Below the pieces are notes generated by a model. The model was not told the DNA's origin. It made no database searches and was given only the letters and a program-made list of their open reading frames with translations. Of a DNA stretch of 64,000 nucleotides, positions 1 through 7,510 are shown in pieces. Source of the DNA: an uncultured Oscillospiraceae bacterium (GTDB lineage Bacteria > Bacillota > Clostridia > Oscillospirales > Oscillospiraceae); contig CAKTVG010000013.1 in NCBI GenBank assembly GCA_934622035.1, forward strand, positions 1-64,000, in the 5' to 3' direction. Every line of letters starts with the position of its first letter. Positions within the stretch are counted from its first letter, which is position 1. The translations under genes and the position numbers were made by a program.

Positions 1-1313
1 GAGGTCTTGGTCACGATGAGGGTGCCGCGCTTCAAGGTGTTATTGAAACTGACCGTTGCCACCTGACCGCTGACGACGGTGACACGGCGCACCTCCTGCG
101 GCTCGTATTTGTCGTAGTTCTGCTCGGTGACGGTGTAAACGCCGGGGGCGAGATCGTCGATCTGAATGACACCGCCCGCACCCGTCGTAACGGTCTTGTT
201 CACGCCGTTGCCGGTGATCGTAAAGGAAATGCCCTCGACCTTGCCGTCCTCGCTGGTCTTGACGATCTTGGCGCTGCCGTAGCTGACCTTCAGGTTCAGA
301 AAGGCCGTAACCGGGTCACTGACTGTAGCGCTGTAAGTGACCACATCCTGCATCGTGCCGTCAGGGCCGTAATGCCCATCGCTCCATACCACGACACCCT
401 TACGGGTATTGTTTTTGGTGGCAGAGATCGTCACCGTTTCTGTCGGGGCTGTTTCTGCAGTGATGGTCAGTGTGTTGCCGCTGGTTGCAAAGGTAATCCC
501 CGTCTGCTCGGAGGAAAAGGTATAGTCACCCAGCACACCGTTGGTGTCGGTCAGTGTAGTTGCATAACGGCTGCCATCCCAGCTCAGTTCGACCGTCTGT
601 GCCTTGCCGGTGCTCCGGGCCATGAAGCCGGGAACGATGGTATGCTTCTTCACGCTGGCTTCCATGCTGTCATAATAGGCAGAAAAGCGGCTGTACAGCG
701 GGTGGCTTGTCCGATAAACAGATTTCACAGCATCTGCGCTGCCGGGGTCAACATGATTAAAATTGGCATCCCGTTCTCCGACGACCGTTTCCCATACCAG
801 CACCTGCGTCGCCATCATGTGGGCCAGCTTGTCGGCATCCGCATCATTCTGAGAACGCCAGCCAAGGGACAAGTTCCCCTGATAACCGTACTGCATGATC
901 CGCCCCAGCAGAGTCTTGATAGTGTCGGCGTCGATGGTGCTGTTGCACTCAGAAGGATAGTCCTTCCAGTAATCTTCGCCATAACGGGCGTAAGTCCTTT
1001 CCAGCAGGCGGGGCACACCCGGCTCGATGCAGTAACAGGCCGGGCCGTTAAAGTCCCCGATGGTGTGCAGCGTCGTCATCCAAGTCTTTTCACCGGATGT
1101 CCAGCCGTTCATATAGTGGAGTTCGTCGTGTCCCCATGTGCCGCTGGTGTCCAAATTGGCATCTCCATCTCTGGGAAACGCCACAGAGTAGGACTTGGCG
1201 GTTTCCCCGGAGGACGATGCGGCAAAGGCAGTCACGCCGCTGCTCAGAATGGTTGTGAAGCAGATCAGCAGGGCCAACAGCCCCGAAATGCTCCTTCGAT
1301 AGAATTTTTTCAT
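1..1313 (-). CDS. Thioester-domain / SpaA-type surface protein (partial, C-terminus beyond window)
   Basis: Secreted cell-surface adhesin or pilin-like protein of the conjugative element, truncated by the window edge after 437 codons. Residues 1-31 are a signal peptide (basic start, hydrophobic core, AFA cleavage region). A thioester-domain-like segment follows: Cys93/Cys95 in PACYCIEPG and Gln170 in MMATQVLVWE are the pair expected to form the Cys-Gln thioester used for covalent attachment to host or partner surfaces. From about residue 360 there are SpaA/Cna-B-like beta domains (GSAKIVKTSEDGKVEGISF, then YTVTE, then NNTLKRGTLIVTKTS), a pattern linked to isopeptide-forming pilins. The start is fixed by AAGGAGGTAAG just upstream of the ATG. 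It is the last visible gene of the leftward parA-parB-lipoprotein series. Such proteins are common cargo of Firmicutes conjugative elements; its binding target is unknown. Confidence 0.85.
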   Translation of the reverse strand, partial: MKKFYRRSISGLLALLICFTTILSSGVTAFAASSSGETAKSYSVAFPRDGDANLDTSGTWGHDELHYMNGWTSGEKTWMTTLHTIGDFNGPACYCIEPGVPRLLERTYARYGEDYWKDYPSECNSTIDADTIKTLLGRIMQYGYQGNLSLGWRSQNDADADKLAHMMATQVLVWETVVGERDANFNHVDPGSADAVKSVYRTSHPLYSRFSAYYDSMEASVKKHTIVPGFMARSTGKAQTVELSWDGSRYATTLTDTNGVLGDYTFSSEQTGITFATSGNTLTITAETAPTETVTISATKNNTRKGVVVWSDGHYGPDGTMQDVVTYSATVSDPVTAFLNLKVSYGSAKIVKTSEDGKVEGISFTITGNGVNKTVTTGAGGVIQIDDLAPGVYTVTEQNYDKYEPQEVRRVTVVSGQVATVSFNNTLKRGTLIVTKT

Positions 1314-1336
1314 TTGCTTACCTCCTTGTTGACATG

Positions 1337-1362
1337 AAAAAAGCACCGCATTTCTGCGATGC
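1337..1362 (-). terminator. Rho-independent terminator after the lipoprotein gene
   Basis: Read on the minus strand, GCATCGCA-GAAA-TGCGGTGC forms an 8-bp stem (one G-U pair) with a tetraloop and is followed by six T residues. It lies between the lipoprotein stop and the start of the surface-protein gene, so it ends or attenuates the upstream transcript. Confidence 0.8.
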
Positions 1363-1380
1363 TCCATTCAGCGTGTGAAA

Positions 1381-2016
1381 TTATGCGTACCCGATATAGA
1401 TCAGGTAACTGTTTGCTCCGACCGCTTCGTACCACACCCAGACCTCCGTAATGGTTTCGTCTGCCGCATAGCGGTTCAGGCGGGAACCAATATCCCGTTC
1501 CAGATAGATGCGGTCTGCGTTGGCATCAATAGGGTTATCCCAGCAATCCACCGCCGAGCTTTCCAGCCGCAGCCCCACGCTTTCGGCATAGGCTTTGGCG
1601 TAGTCGATCCAAGTCTGAATGTCAAATGCCGGCTCTGCGGGTTCTTTTTCGTCGGGCAGCTCAGGTTCCTGCGGCTGTGTTTCCGCAAGCTCTGTTGATG
1701 GTTCGGGTTCGGATGATTTCGGTGGTGTCGTTTCCGTGGGGCTGCTGACGGTCGGGGGCGTTTCCTCTTTTGCGGGTATTGAAACCTCCGGCTGCGCTTT
1801 CTCCATTTTGGGTTCTGCCGTACTCTCTGCGGGAATCTCTGTACTTTCCGAAACAGAAACCGCCGTGCTCTCCTGCGATACGGTGCTTTGTGCAGGCTCG
1901 GCCGTGACCGTTTCCTGCGAAGATGGCACAGCCACCTCGGAGCGACCCGCATTTGCACAGCCCGAAAGAGAAAGTGTCAGCAGCACTAAAACGGCGATGA
2001 TCCTTGCGTTTTTCAT
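1381..2016 (-). CDS. Mobile-element lipoprotein with Pro/Glu/Ser/Thr-rich stalk
   Basis: A 211-aa predicted lipoprotein. It has a basic start, a hydrophobic stretch and the lipobox LSGC with Cys20 as the lipidated residue. Residues about 25-130 are a low-complexity stalk of Ser, Thr, Glu and Pro; a small globular domain of about 80 residues follows (FDIQTWIDYAKAYAESVG to the C-terminus), with many aromatics near the end (EVWVWYEAVG). The ATG at 2016 is chosen because AAAGGAGG lies 9-10 bases upstream; a longer in-frame extension lacks a ribosome site. It sits between parB and the thioester surface protein of the conjugative element. I do not recognise a function; the small globular domain on a long stalk suggests a surface or envelope role. 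Confidence 0.8.
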   Translation of the reverse strand: MKNARIIAVLVLLTLSLSGCANAGRSEVAVPSSQETVTAEPAQSTVSQESTAVSVSESTEIPAESTAEPKMEKAQPEVSIPAKEETPPTVSSPTETTPPKSSEPEPSTELAETQPQEPELPDEKEPAEPAFDIQTWIDYAKAYAESVGLRLESSAVDCWDNPIDANADRIYLERDIGSRLNRYAADETITEVWVWYEAVGANSYLIYIGYA

Positions 2017-2212
2017 ATGCGCAAACCTCCTTTGCCTTTTCATTGTACGGATCGCCGCTGAAAACTGCAAAGCTGTGAGAACTGCCGCCGCTGGAATATC
2101 TCTTTTTTCGGGAAGTACAGGTAGTTTCGAGGGGGTGAGGTGTGGAGAGGGGGAACACGCCGACACAGCCGTACACACATTGAAAATGGGTATAGCTGCC
2201 CCTTGGTAGTGA

Positions 2213-3151
2213 CTATCGTTCCATATCCCGCTGGCGCTCCCGCCTGCGGTACAATTCCAATGCTTTGATGATGGTATCCTCAATTTTCTGTGCGGGCGTC
2301 CCCGGAGCAAAATACTTGCTGATACGCTCTTTCGGCATTTTGAACTGCTCTCGCTGGTTCGGTTTTTCCTCCTGCATAATGGAGAGGATGACTTCCTCCG
2401 TCAGCTTCCCATCCCGGCTGAACTCTTTCATTTTGATAGCCTGTGCCAGCGACGGCGTGCAGTCCTCGCATTCCATCGTGTCATATAGGCTCTGTTGCTG
2501 TTCTTTGGAAAGGTAGGAAAGCTCCACGGCGGGACGGAAAGCGATCTTGCCGCTGTCCACCATGTCAAGCACCGATGGAATCAGCTCGGTCAGGCGGATA
2601 AAGCGTCTGACTTGTTCTCGGCTATCACCGGATTGGTTAGCAAGAACATCTCTTGATTTCTGTTTTCCTGACTTGTGCTCCACTGGGGCACAAGTTAAAT
2701 CCGACCGCTGACCCTGCCGCTTCATAGCTTCCAGCTTCATCTTATAGGCAAATGCCTTTTCGGACGGCAAGATCGTTTCTCGCTGCAAGTTGCTGTCCAC
2801 CATGATGATCGTCGCTTCATCATCGGTAAGATTACGGACGATACAGGGCATCTCGGTGATCCCCGCCAGCGTTGCCGCGCATTTTCGCCTATGACCGGCC
2901 ACCATCTCATAGCCGCCGTCCGCTTTGGGGCGGACAAGGGCAGGTACCAGCACGCCGTACTGTTTTATGCTGTCCACCATCTCCGCCATAGCCTCGTCCT
3001 GCTTGACCTTGAACGGGTGGTTGGGAAAGTCGGAGATGTCGGTGGGGTTCAGCGTAACGACCTTTTCAAGTTGCGCTTCCGCACGGCTCTCGTCGGTGGA
3101 GAACAGGTCATCGAGCGGCGTCATCCCTAAATCTCTCGTTTTTGCGCTCAA
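2213..3151 (-). CDS. parB: ParB/Spo0J-family partition protein
   Basis: DNA-binding CTPase-type partition protein, 312 aa. The N-terminal ParB domain spans about residues 33-125 and contains the nucleotide-binding signature GHRRK (86-90). A helix-turn-helix region lies near residues 165-190 (RDVLANQSGDSREQVRRF). The C-terminus is a charged helical tail that probably dimerises. The start overlaps the end of parA by 44 bases, showing translational coupling. With ParA it should bind a centromere-like site and keep the excised or replicating conjugative element stable. No parS-like repeat was identified by eye. Confidence 0.93.
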   Translation of the reverse strand: MSAKTRDLGMTPLDDLFSTDESRAEAQLEKVVTLNPTDISDFPNHPFKVKQDEAMAEMVDSIKQYGVLVPALVRPKADGGYEMVAGHRRKCAATLAGITEMPCIVRNLTDDEATIIMVDSNLQRETILPSEKAFAYKMKLEAMKRQGQRSDLTCAPVEHKSGKQKSRDVLANQSGDSREQVRRFIRLTELIPSVLDMVDSGKIAFRPAVELSYLSKEQQQSLYDTMECEDCTPSLAQAIKMKEFSRDGKLTEEVILSIMQEEKPNQREQFKMPKERISKYFAPGTPAQKIEDTIIKALELYRRRERQRDMER

Positions 3152-3932
3152 GCTCCAACACCTCCTTCGTCAGCGAGCGGTATGCGGCGGCGACCTTGCC
3201 GTTCTTGTCGTGGGCAAAGATGCTCTTGCCCCGTCCGCTGGTTTCGGCGGCTCGGACGGAAAAGGGGATCTCCGTCCCGAACACACGGATCTTTTCGCCG
3301 TAATGGGCGCGCAGAGATGCGATGATCTCCTTGGCCTCGTTGGTGCGGCTGTCTACCATTGTAAACAGGATGCCGTCGATTTTCAGCTTCGGGTTGATCT
3401 GCCGCTTGACCTTTGCGATGGACTGCATCAGCAGGTCAAGACCCTTGGCCGAGAGAAACGACGGCTGGGACGGGATGATCACGCTGTCCGCTGCGGCCAG
3501 TGAGTTGATCGGCATCATACCGAGCGATGGCATACAGTCAATGAGGATATAGTCGTAATGGGGCTTGACCGCATTGATATATGTCCGCAGCACGCTTTCC
3601 CGGCTCATAGCGTTGATCAGTCGGATCTCCATGCCGGACAATTCGATGTTTGCCGGGAGCAGGTCAACGCCCTCACTGTGATGCAGAATACCGCAGCCGT
3701 CCGGAATGGGGGTATCGTCGATCACACTCTGCATGATGTCTGCCAGCGTAACGGGCAGCTCATCCGGCTTTGGGTAGCCGAGGGATAGGGTCAAAGAGCC
3801 TTGCGCATCTGCGTCAATAAGCAGCACCCGCTTGTTCTGCTGGGCAAGCCCGATGCCGAGGTTGGCGGTGGTCGTGGTTTTGCCCACACCGCCCTTTTGG
3901 TTCGTCACCGCGATCACTTTGCAATTCGCCAT
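3108..3932 (-). CDS. parA: ParA/Soj-family partition ATPase
   Basis: A 274-aa P-loop ATPase of the ParA/MinD family. The deviant Walker A motif KGGVGKTT is at residues 13-20, the LLIDADAQGS switch follows at about residue 37, and the Walker B-like DYILIDCMPSLG is near residue 117. Full length for the family. The ATG at 3932 is preferred over one seven codons upstream because GGAGGA sits 9 bases before it. It works with the overlapping parB in segregation of the element. In Tn1549-like conjugative elements a parA/parB pair commonly sits near one end, as here. Confidence 0.93.
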   Translation of the reverse strand: MANCKVIAVTNQKGGVGKTTTTANLGIGLAQQNKRVLLIDADAQGSLTLSLGYPKPDELPVTLADIMQSVIDDTPIPDGCGILHHSEGVDLLPANIELSGMEIRLINAMSRESVLRTYINAVKPHYDYILIDCMPSLGMMPINSLAAADSVIIPSQPSFLSAKGLDLLMQSIAKVKRQINPKLKIDGILFTMVDSRTNEAKEIIASLRAHYGEKIRVFGTEIPFSVRAAETSGRGKSIFAHDKNGKVAAAYRSLTKEVLELERKNERFRDDAAR

Positions 3933-3959
3933 ATGGGTTTTCCTCCTTTGCATAAATTT

Positions 3960-3985
3960 AGCCGCCTGCGGCGAAGCAGACGGCT
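3960..3985 (-). other. Hairpin in the parA leader
   Basis: On the minus strand AGCCGTCTGC-TTCGCC-GCAGGCGGCT is a fully paired 10-bp stem (one G-U) about 28 bases before the parA start. There is no T-run, so it is more likely a leader or regulatory structure than a terminator. Confidence 0.5.
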
Positions 3986-3999
3986 ATGTACAGGTATGG

Positions 4000-4029
4000 A
4001 AAAAGCCATCTGCATTTCTGCAAATGGCT
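4000..4029 (-). terminator. Terminator/attenuator between the small DNA-binding gene and parA
   Basis: Minus-strand stem AGCCATTTGCA-GAAA-TGCAGATGGCT (one mismatch) followed by TTTTT. It lies six bases after the stop of the upstream 80-aa gene and ahead of parA. It either separates the two transcripts or attenuates read-through into parA. Confidence 0.65.
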
Positions 4030-4035
4030 TAAAGA

Positions 4036-4278
4036 TCAAACCCTCGCTTTGAGTGTCTTACTGTATTCCGCATAATCCTTGCTCAGCACATAATCGATCA
4101 CGCAGGCTTTGGGTATAAGGTATGTACATCTGATATAAAAGTGTTTGACCTTGTTTGCCCGCATTATTTTTCGGGCTGTGCTGTCACCGATACCGCCCAG
4201 CATGGCTTGAAATTCGGGCAGAGTGACAACATCAGGATAGGCAGCAAAAAGTTTTTCATAGTGTGTGCGTGTTCTCAT
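4036..4278 (-). CDS. Small DNA-binding / excisionase-like protein
   Basis: An 80-aa basic protein preceded by GAGGT seven bases before its ATG. The middle (VVTLPEFQAMLGG..STARKIMRANKV) reads like the helix-turn-helix of MerR/excisionase-type small proteins, followed by a strand-rich stretch (HFYIRCTYLIPK) and a helix. Its place as the gene closest to the probable attachment site fits a recombination directionality factor or a regulator of element excision. That role is inferred from position and size; no integrase is visible in the window. Confidence 0.65.
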   Translation of the reverse strand: MRTRTHYEKLFAAYPDVVTLPEFQAMLGGIGDSTARKIMRANKVKHFYIRCTYLIPKACVIDYVLSKDYAEYSKTLKARV

Positions 4279-4573
4279 AGCGATACCTCTTTTTCGGAAA
4301 GTGAGTTGTCAATGGCAGAGAAATACGCTATAATGTGTTTGTGATTGATGAATCTATTGCGTGTGCTGTTGAGCTCCGCTTGTGGGTAACATCCCTCCGA
4401 TGTCCCTCCGAAATCCAAAATTCCTGTCCAAATTGAAAAGAGCGGAAATGGCAGACGAAGCGGAGCTTTTCTGCATATCAGCTTCAAAAACAGTAGTATT
4501 GGCAAGGCTTTTAGTGTCCGTCAACGACCTCCTCAGGGGGCTGAGTTCGTCTGTGTTCCGTGTGGAGCAAATA

Positions 4574-4630
4574 ACTCAAAATCCGTTGGGCTAATAACCC
4601 GTGCGGGTTCGACCCCCGCCACCGGCACCA
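4574..4630 (+). other. Displaced 3' fragment of tRNA-Leu(CAA): probable attachment site of the conjugative element
   Basis: The sequence reads as the 3' half of a bacterial leucine tRNA: anticodon loop CTCAAAA (anticodon CAA at 4577-4579), a long variable arm (TTGGGCTAATAACCC), the T-arm GCGGG-TTCGACC-CCCGC, acceptor strand CACCGGC, A and encoded CCA at 4628-4630. The matching 5' acceptor GCCGGTG and the 5' anticodon arm are missing upstream, where element sequence begins. This is what remains when an element integrates into a tRNA 3' end and rebuilds the intact tRNA at its other end. About 295 bases between here and the small DNA-binding gene hold no convincing gene. Confidence 0.8.
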
Positions 4631-4708
4631 AACGAGGTTCGGACGAATACATATTTTTTTCAGCGGTGGTTTCGCCGTGAAGTGTTCGCTCTGATCCACA
4701 ACAGAGAA

Positions 4709-4746
4709 GCGCCGTCTTGGAAGTAATTCCGAGACGGCGCTTTTTT
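4709..4746 (+). terminator. Rho-independent terminator downstream of the tRNA-Leu fragment
   Basis: GCGCCGTCT (4709-4717) pairs with AGACGGCGC (4732-4740) across a 14-base loop and is followed by TTTTTT. It is probably the original terminator of the chromosomal tRNA-Leu transcript, now separated from its promoter by the inserted element. Confidence 0.85.
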
Positions 4747-4886
4747 GTTATCCGCACATTCGATTTCCGCTATTCCTCCTCCTGCTGCCATGATTGCAGA
4801 AAAGCAACCGAGGACGGTGTATGAAGCAGAAATAAGAGAATATCACTGCCAGCTCTTTTTGCTTGCGGTTTTCTGCCGGACGCAGT

Positions 4887-7211
4887 TCAGGAGGCGAAGC
4901 GGCGGGCGGGCATTTGCTTTGTCAGTGTGACTTCGGACTCGCCGTGGAAGAAGGAAATTTCCTCGCCCTCGAGCAGAGTGTATGTTGTGCCGGAGTGCTC
5001 GACGCGGACATTCATTTTTGCACCGTCAAAGCGCAGATTGAAGGCGTAATGTCCCCACTGCTCCGGGATGAAGGGAGAAAAATGGTGCTTTCCGCCGTAA
5101 AGGCGCATGCCCGCGAAGCCGCCTGTAAGAATCAGCCATGCGCTTCCCATGCAGGCCGAGTGGACGCCGATGTCCGTGTTGCGGTTGACGTTGTCCAAAT
5201 CCATGCGTGCGGTTTGGCGGAAATAGCCGTAGGCTTCGTCGGTATAGCCGATTTCGGTGGCGACGATGGAGTGAATGCCGGCCGAAAGCGAGCTGTCATG
5301 GATGGTCAGCGGCTCGTAGAAATCAAAGATCTTTTTCTTCATCTCCGGCGAGAAGTCCTCGCCGCAAAGATAAATCAGCAGCACGATGTCCGCCTGCTTG
5401 ATGACCTGAAGCCGCCAGAGATTCAAGGGATGCAGATGATTCAGCAACGGGAGCTTCTCAACGGGGATGCTCTCAATGTCGATGGGGTCGCGGTCGAGAA
5501 TCTGATCGTCCTGCAAATAGAGCTGCAATTCCTCGTTGTAGGGAATGTACATGTTGTCCGCCGCGCGCTGCCAGAGTGCCATTTCCTCGTCATCCACGCC
5601 GCATTTTTGGAGCAGCTCGACGTATTTTTTCGGATACTTCTCCCTGAGCAAACGGGCGTTGTCCAGCGTGTAATAGAACATCTTGCGGCACAGCCAGTTT
5701 GTATAGCAGTTGTTGTTGACAATGGGCGAATATTCATCCGGGCCGCAGACCCCGTTGATGCAGAATTTGCCGCCCTTGTATTTGATGAAGTTGCCGCGGT
5801 GAGCGAGACATTTGGAGGTCTCAAAGAGAATCTCGGCGCCGTAATTGACCATGAAGTCCTCGTCGTGCGTGACCTGCATATAGCGCTCGATGGCGTAATA
5901 GACGTCCGTGTCGATGTGATACTGTGCGGTCGCGGCCTCGAAGATCCATGCGCATTCTTCGCCGTTGATGGTGGACCACGCAAACAGCGCGCCTTGATCG
6001 TCCATCTGCCGCGCACGCTCGCGGGATTTGTCGAGGGTGTTGTAGCGGTAGATCAGAAACTTTTTTGCGATCTCCGGCTGCGTGTAAAGGAACATGGGGG
6101 ACATGAAGATCTCCGTGTCCCAGAACGTCCAGCCGCAGTAGCTGCACCCGGTCAGGCAGTTGGCGGAGATGTTTGTGATGCCGTCGCGGCCTGCGCCCTG
6201 ATTTAAATGGAACATCGCGAAGCGAACACCCTGTAAAATCGCCGTATCGCCGGAGAGCTCCACGCCAACCTCGTTCCAGAAGGACAGCCACGCCGCGCGG
6301 TGCTCGGCATACAGCACGTCCCAGCCGCGCGTAAGCTGCGCATTTGCCAGTGTACGGACAAAGTCCTCGGGCTGCGCGTCGTCACGGTCGGTAGTGTAGC
6401 AGATGGCCTTTTCCAGCGTGTAGGTTTCGCCCACATGGGCGTTGATGTCGTATTCGTGACAGACGCAAAAGTCGCCGTCGTGTGTTTCTGCCGGGACAAG
6501 ACCGGCCATGCGGTCTGCCTGCGCGGTGGAAACGGTGAAGCCGGAGCGCTTGATGGTGTTGGTCACGCTGAGGATACCGTCCTCCGCCCTTGGGGCGCCG
6601 CAGTTGAACTCGTCCATGACGTAATAGCCGAATTCTTCGTTACGGTAGCCGGTGGCTTTGACCTGCCCGTCCAGACGGCTGCACACGCGCAGGCGGCAGT
6701 CGCGGTCGGCGGAGAGGGAAATGCGCATCACGGCGGTGTGGCGTTCGGCCAGAGAGACGAACCGCTCAAAATGCAGGCGAACCTGCGTGCCGTCGTCGGC
6801 AGTATAGATGTACTCTCGCGATAGCAGGCCGTGCTGCATGTCCAGCACGCGCTTGTAACCGGAGACCTTCTCCGGATGCATCAGGATGCGTTCGCCGTTG
6901 ACGTAAAGATGTGCCTGAAACGCCTCGGGTTGATTGATGATGGCGTGCTGCCGCGTCGGGAAGCCCGGACGCGCCCAGATGTGGTGCAGGTCGTGATATT
7001 CATAAATACCGTTGATGACCGTGGCGGGAATGGTATTGCCGACAAAGCCATAGTAGCCCTCCTCGAACACGCCGCGCACGCCGAGATAACCGTTGCCGAG
7101 GCAGAAGATGGTCTCTTGAAATTTGTTGTCGATCTCGCAGAAGGTGGTTTCCTCCACTGTCCAGTCGTGCGGTGCGAAGCGGAGCGGGATGTTCTGATGG
7201 ATCTTTCTCAT
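4887..7211 (-). CDS. GH65 family disaccharide phosphorylase/hydrolase
   Basis: A 774-aa cytoplasmic glycoside hydrolase family 65 protein, full length for maltose/kojibiose/nigerose/trehalose phosphorylases, which convert an alpha-glucobiose plus phosphate into beta-glucose-1-phosphate and glucose. The N-terminal beta-sandwich (about 1-270) contains GNGYLGVRG. The catalytic (alpha/alpha)6 barrel contains TFWDTEIFM (362-370) and the catalytic acid Glu493 in CGPDEYS. Phosphate-pocket segments VIKQADIVL (about 603) and HDSSLSAGIHS (638-648) argue for phosphorolysis rather than hydrolysis. The usual GPDEYH reads GPDEYS here, and NNNCYTN replaces DNNAYTN, so substrate preference may differ from classical maltose phosphorylase. 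No signal peptide. The start has AGGA eight bases upstream. It is the first chromosomal gene beyond the element. Confidence 0.9.
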   Translation of the reverse strand: MRKIHQNIPLRFAPHDWTVEETTFCEIDNKFQETIFCLGNGYLGVRGVFEEGYYGFVGNTIPATVINGIYEYHDLHHIWARPGFPTRQHAIINQPEAFQAHLYVNGERILMHPEKVSGYKRVLDMQHGLLSREYIYTADDGTQVRLHFERFVSLAERHTAVMRISLSADRDCRLRVCSRLDGQVKATGYRNEEFGYYVMDEFNCGAPRAEDGILSVTNTIKRSGFTVSTAQADRMAGLVPAETHDGDFCVCHEYDINAHVGETYTLEKAICYTTDRDDAQPEDFVRTLANAQLTRGWDVLYAEHRAAWLSFWNEVGVELSGDTAILQGVRFAMFHLNQGAGRDGITNISANCLTGCSYCGWTFWDTEIFMSPMFLYTQPEIAKKFLIYRYNTLDKSRERARQMDDQGALFAWSTINGEECAWIFEAATAQYHIDTDVYYAIERYMQVTHDEDFMVNYGAEILFETSKCLAHRGNFIKYKGGKFCINGVCGPDEYSPIVNNNCYTNWLCRKMFYYTLDNARLLREKYPKKYVELLQKCGVDDEEMALWQRAADNMYIPYNEELQLYLQDDQILDRDPIDIESIPVEKLPLLNHLHPLNLWRLQVIKQADIVLLIYLCGEDFSPEMKKKIFDFYEPLTIHDSSLSAGIHSIVATEIGYTDEAYGYFRQTARMDLDNVNRNTDIGVHSACMGSAWLILTGGFAGMRLYGGKHHFSPFIPEQWGHYAFNLRFDGAKMNVRVEHSGTTYTLLEGEEISFFHGESEVTLTKQMPARRFAS

Positions 7212-7259
7212 GGAGCTGTTCCTTTCGTGTGGAATAGGTGGTATAAGTGGTATAAAAAT

Positions 7260-7283
7260 GGCAGGGGCGTTTAAGCCCCTGCC
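7260..7283 (-). terminator. Hairpin upstream of the GH65 gene (copy 1 of the GGCAGGGGC palindrome)
   Basis: Perfect 9-bp inverted repeat GGCAGGGGC/GCCCCTGCC around a 6-base loop. On the minus strand it is followed by ATTTTTATA, so it could terminate leftward transcription from the 7.5-9.3 kb gene or attenuate the GH65 gene. A near-copy lies at 7475-7496. Confidence 0.6.
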
Positions 7284-7334
7284 CAGGCTGTCAAAAAGCT
7301 CTCCGGCCGAGAGTTTCGGAGGGAGGGATAGTGT

Positions 7335-7361
7335 GAAAGGGAACCGTCAGGGTTCCCTTTC
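7335..7361. repeat. Intergenic hairpin GAAAGGGAACC/GGTTCCCTTTC
   Basis: An 11-bp perfect inverted repeat with a 5-base loop inside the hairpin cluster between the GH65 gene and the wall-anchored gene. No coding capacity. Another weak pair (CAAAATTGC at 7387 and GCAATTTTG at 7422) lies beside it. Function unknown. Confidence 0.55.
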
Positions 7362-7435
7362 GCGTTTAATAACCCGCCGCAGCGGCCAAAATTGCGAAAT
7401 AATGTTACAAACTTAAATTTTGCAATTTTGCAGTC

Positions 7436-7472
7436 AGCTTGCCAGAAAGTCCTTTGGACTTTTTGGCAAGCT
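7436..7472. repeat. Long intergenic hairpin AGCTTGCCAGAAAGTCC
   Basis: The stem AGCTTGCCA.AAAGTCC with loop TTTG and its complement spans 37 bases with about 16 pairs. It lies directly beside the 7475-7496 palindrome, an arrangement seen again at 40825-40891. Confidence 0.6.
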
Positions 7473-7474
7473 GA

Positions 7475-7496
7475 GCAGGGACGTTTAAGCCCCTGC
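7475..7496 (-). terminator. Terminator-type palindrome after the wall-anchored gene (copy 2)
   Basis: GCAGGGAC-GTTTAA-GCCCCTGC, the same loop and almost the same stem as at 7260-7283, starting 14 bases beyond the stop of the leftward gene. It probably ends that transcript together with the adjoining long hairpin. Confidence 0.6.
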
Positions 7497-7510
7497 CTGC
7501 TTTTGGAAAA

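Noticed and set aside
372..1337. Plus-strand open frame opposite the thioester surface protein
   Set aside because: The minus strand has signal peptide, thioester and SpaA motifs and a GGAGG site; this frame has none.
4275..4505. 76-codon minus-strand frame next to the attachment site
   Set aside because: No ribosome site and no recognisable motif, and it overlaps the promoter region of the 80-aa gene.
4550..4630. Complete tRNA-Leu gene
   Set aside because: The 3' half is perfect, but no GCCGGTG acceptor strand, D-arm or 5' anticodon strand exists upstream; only a fragment is present.
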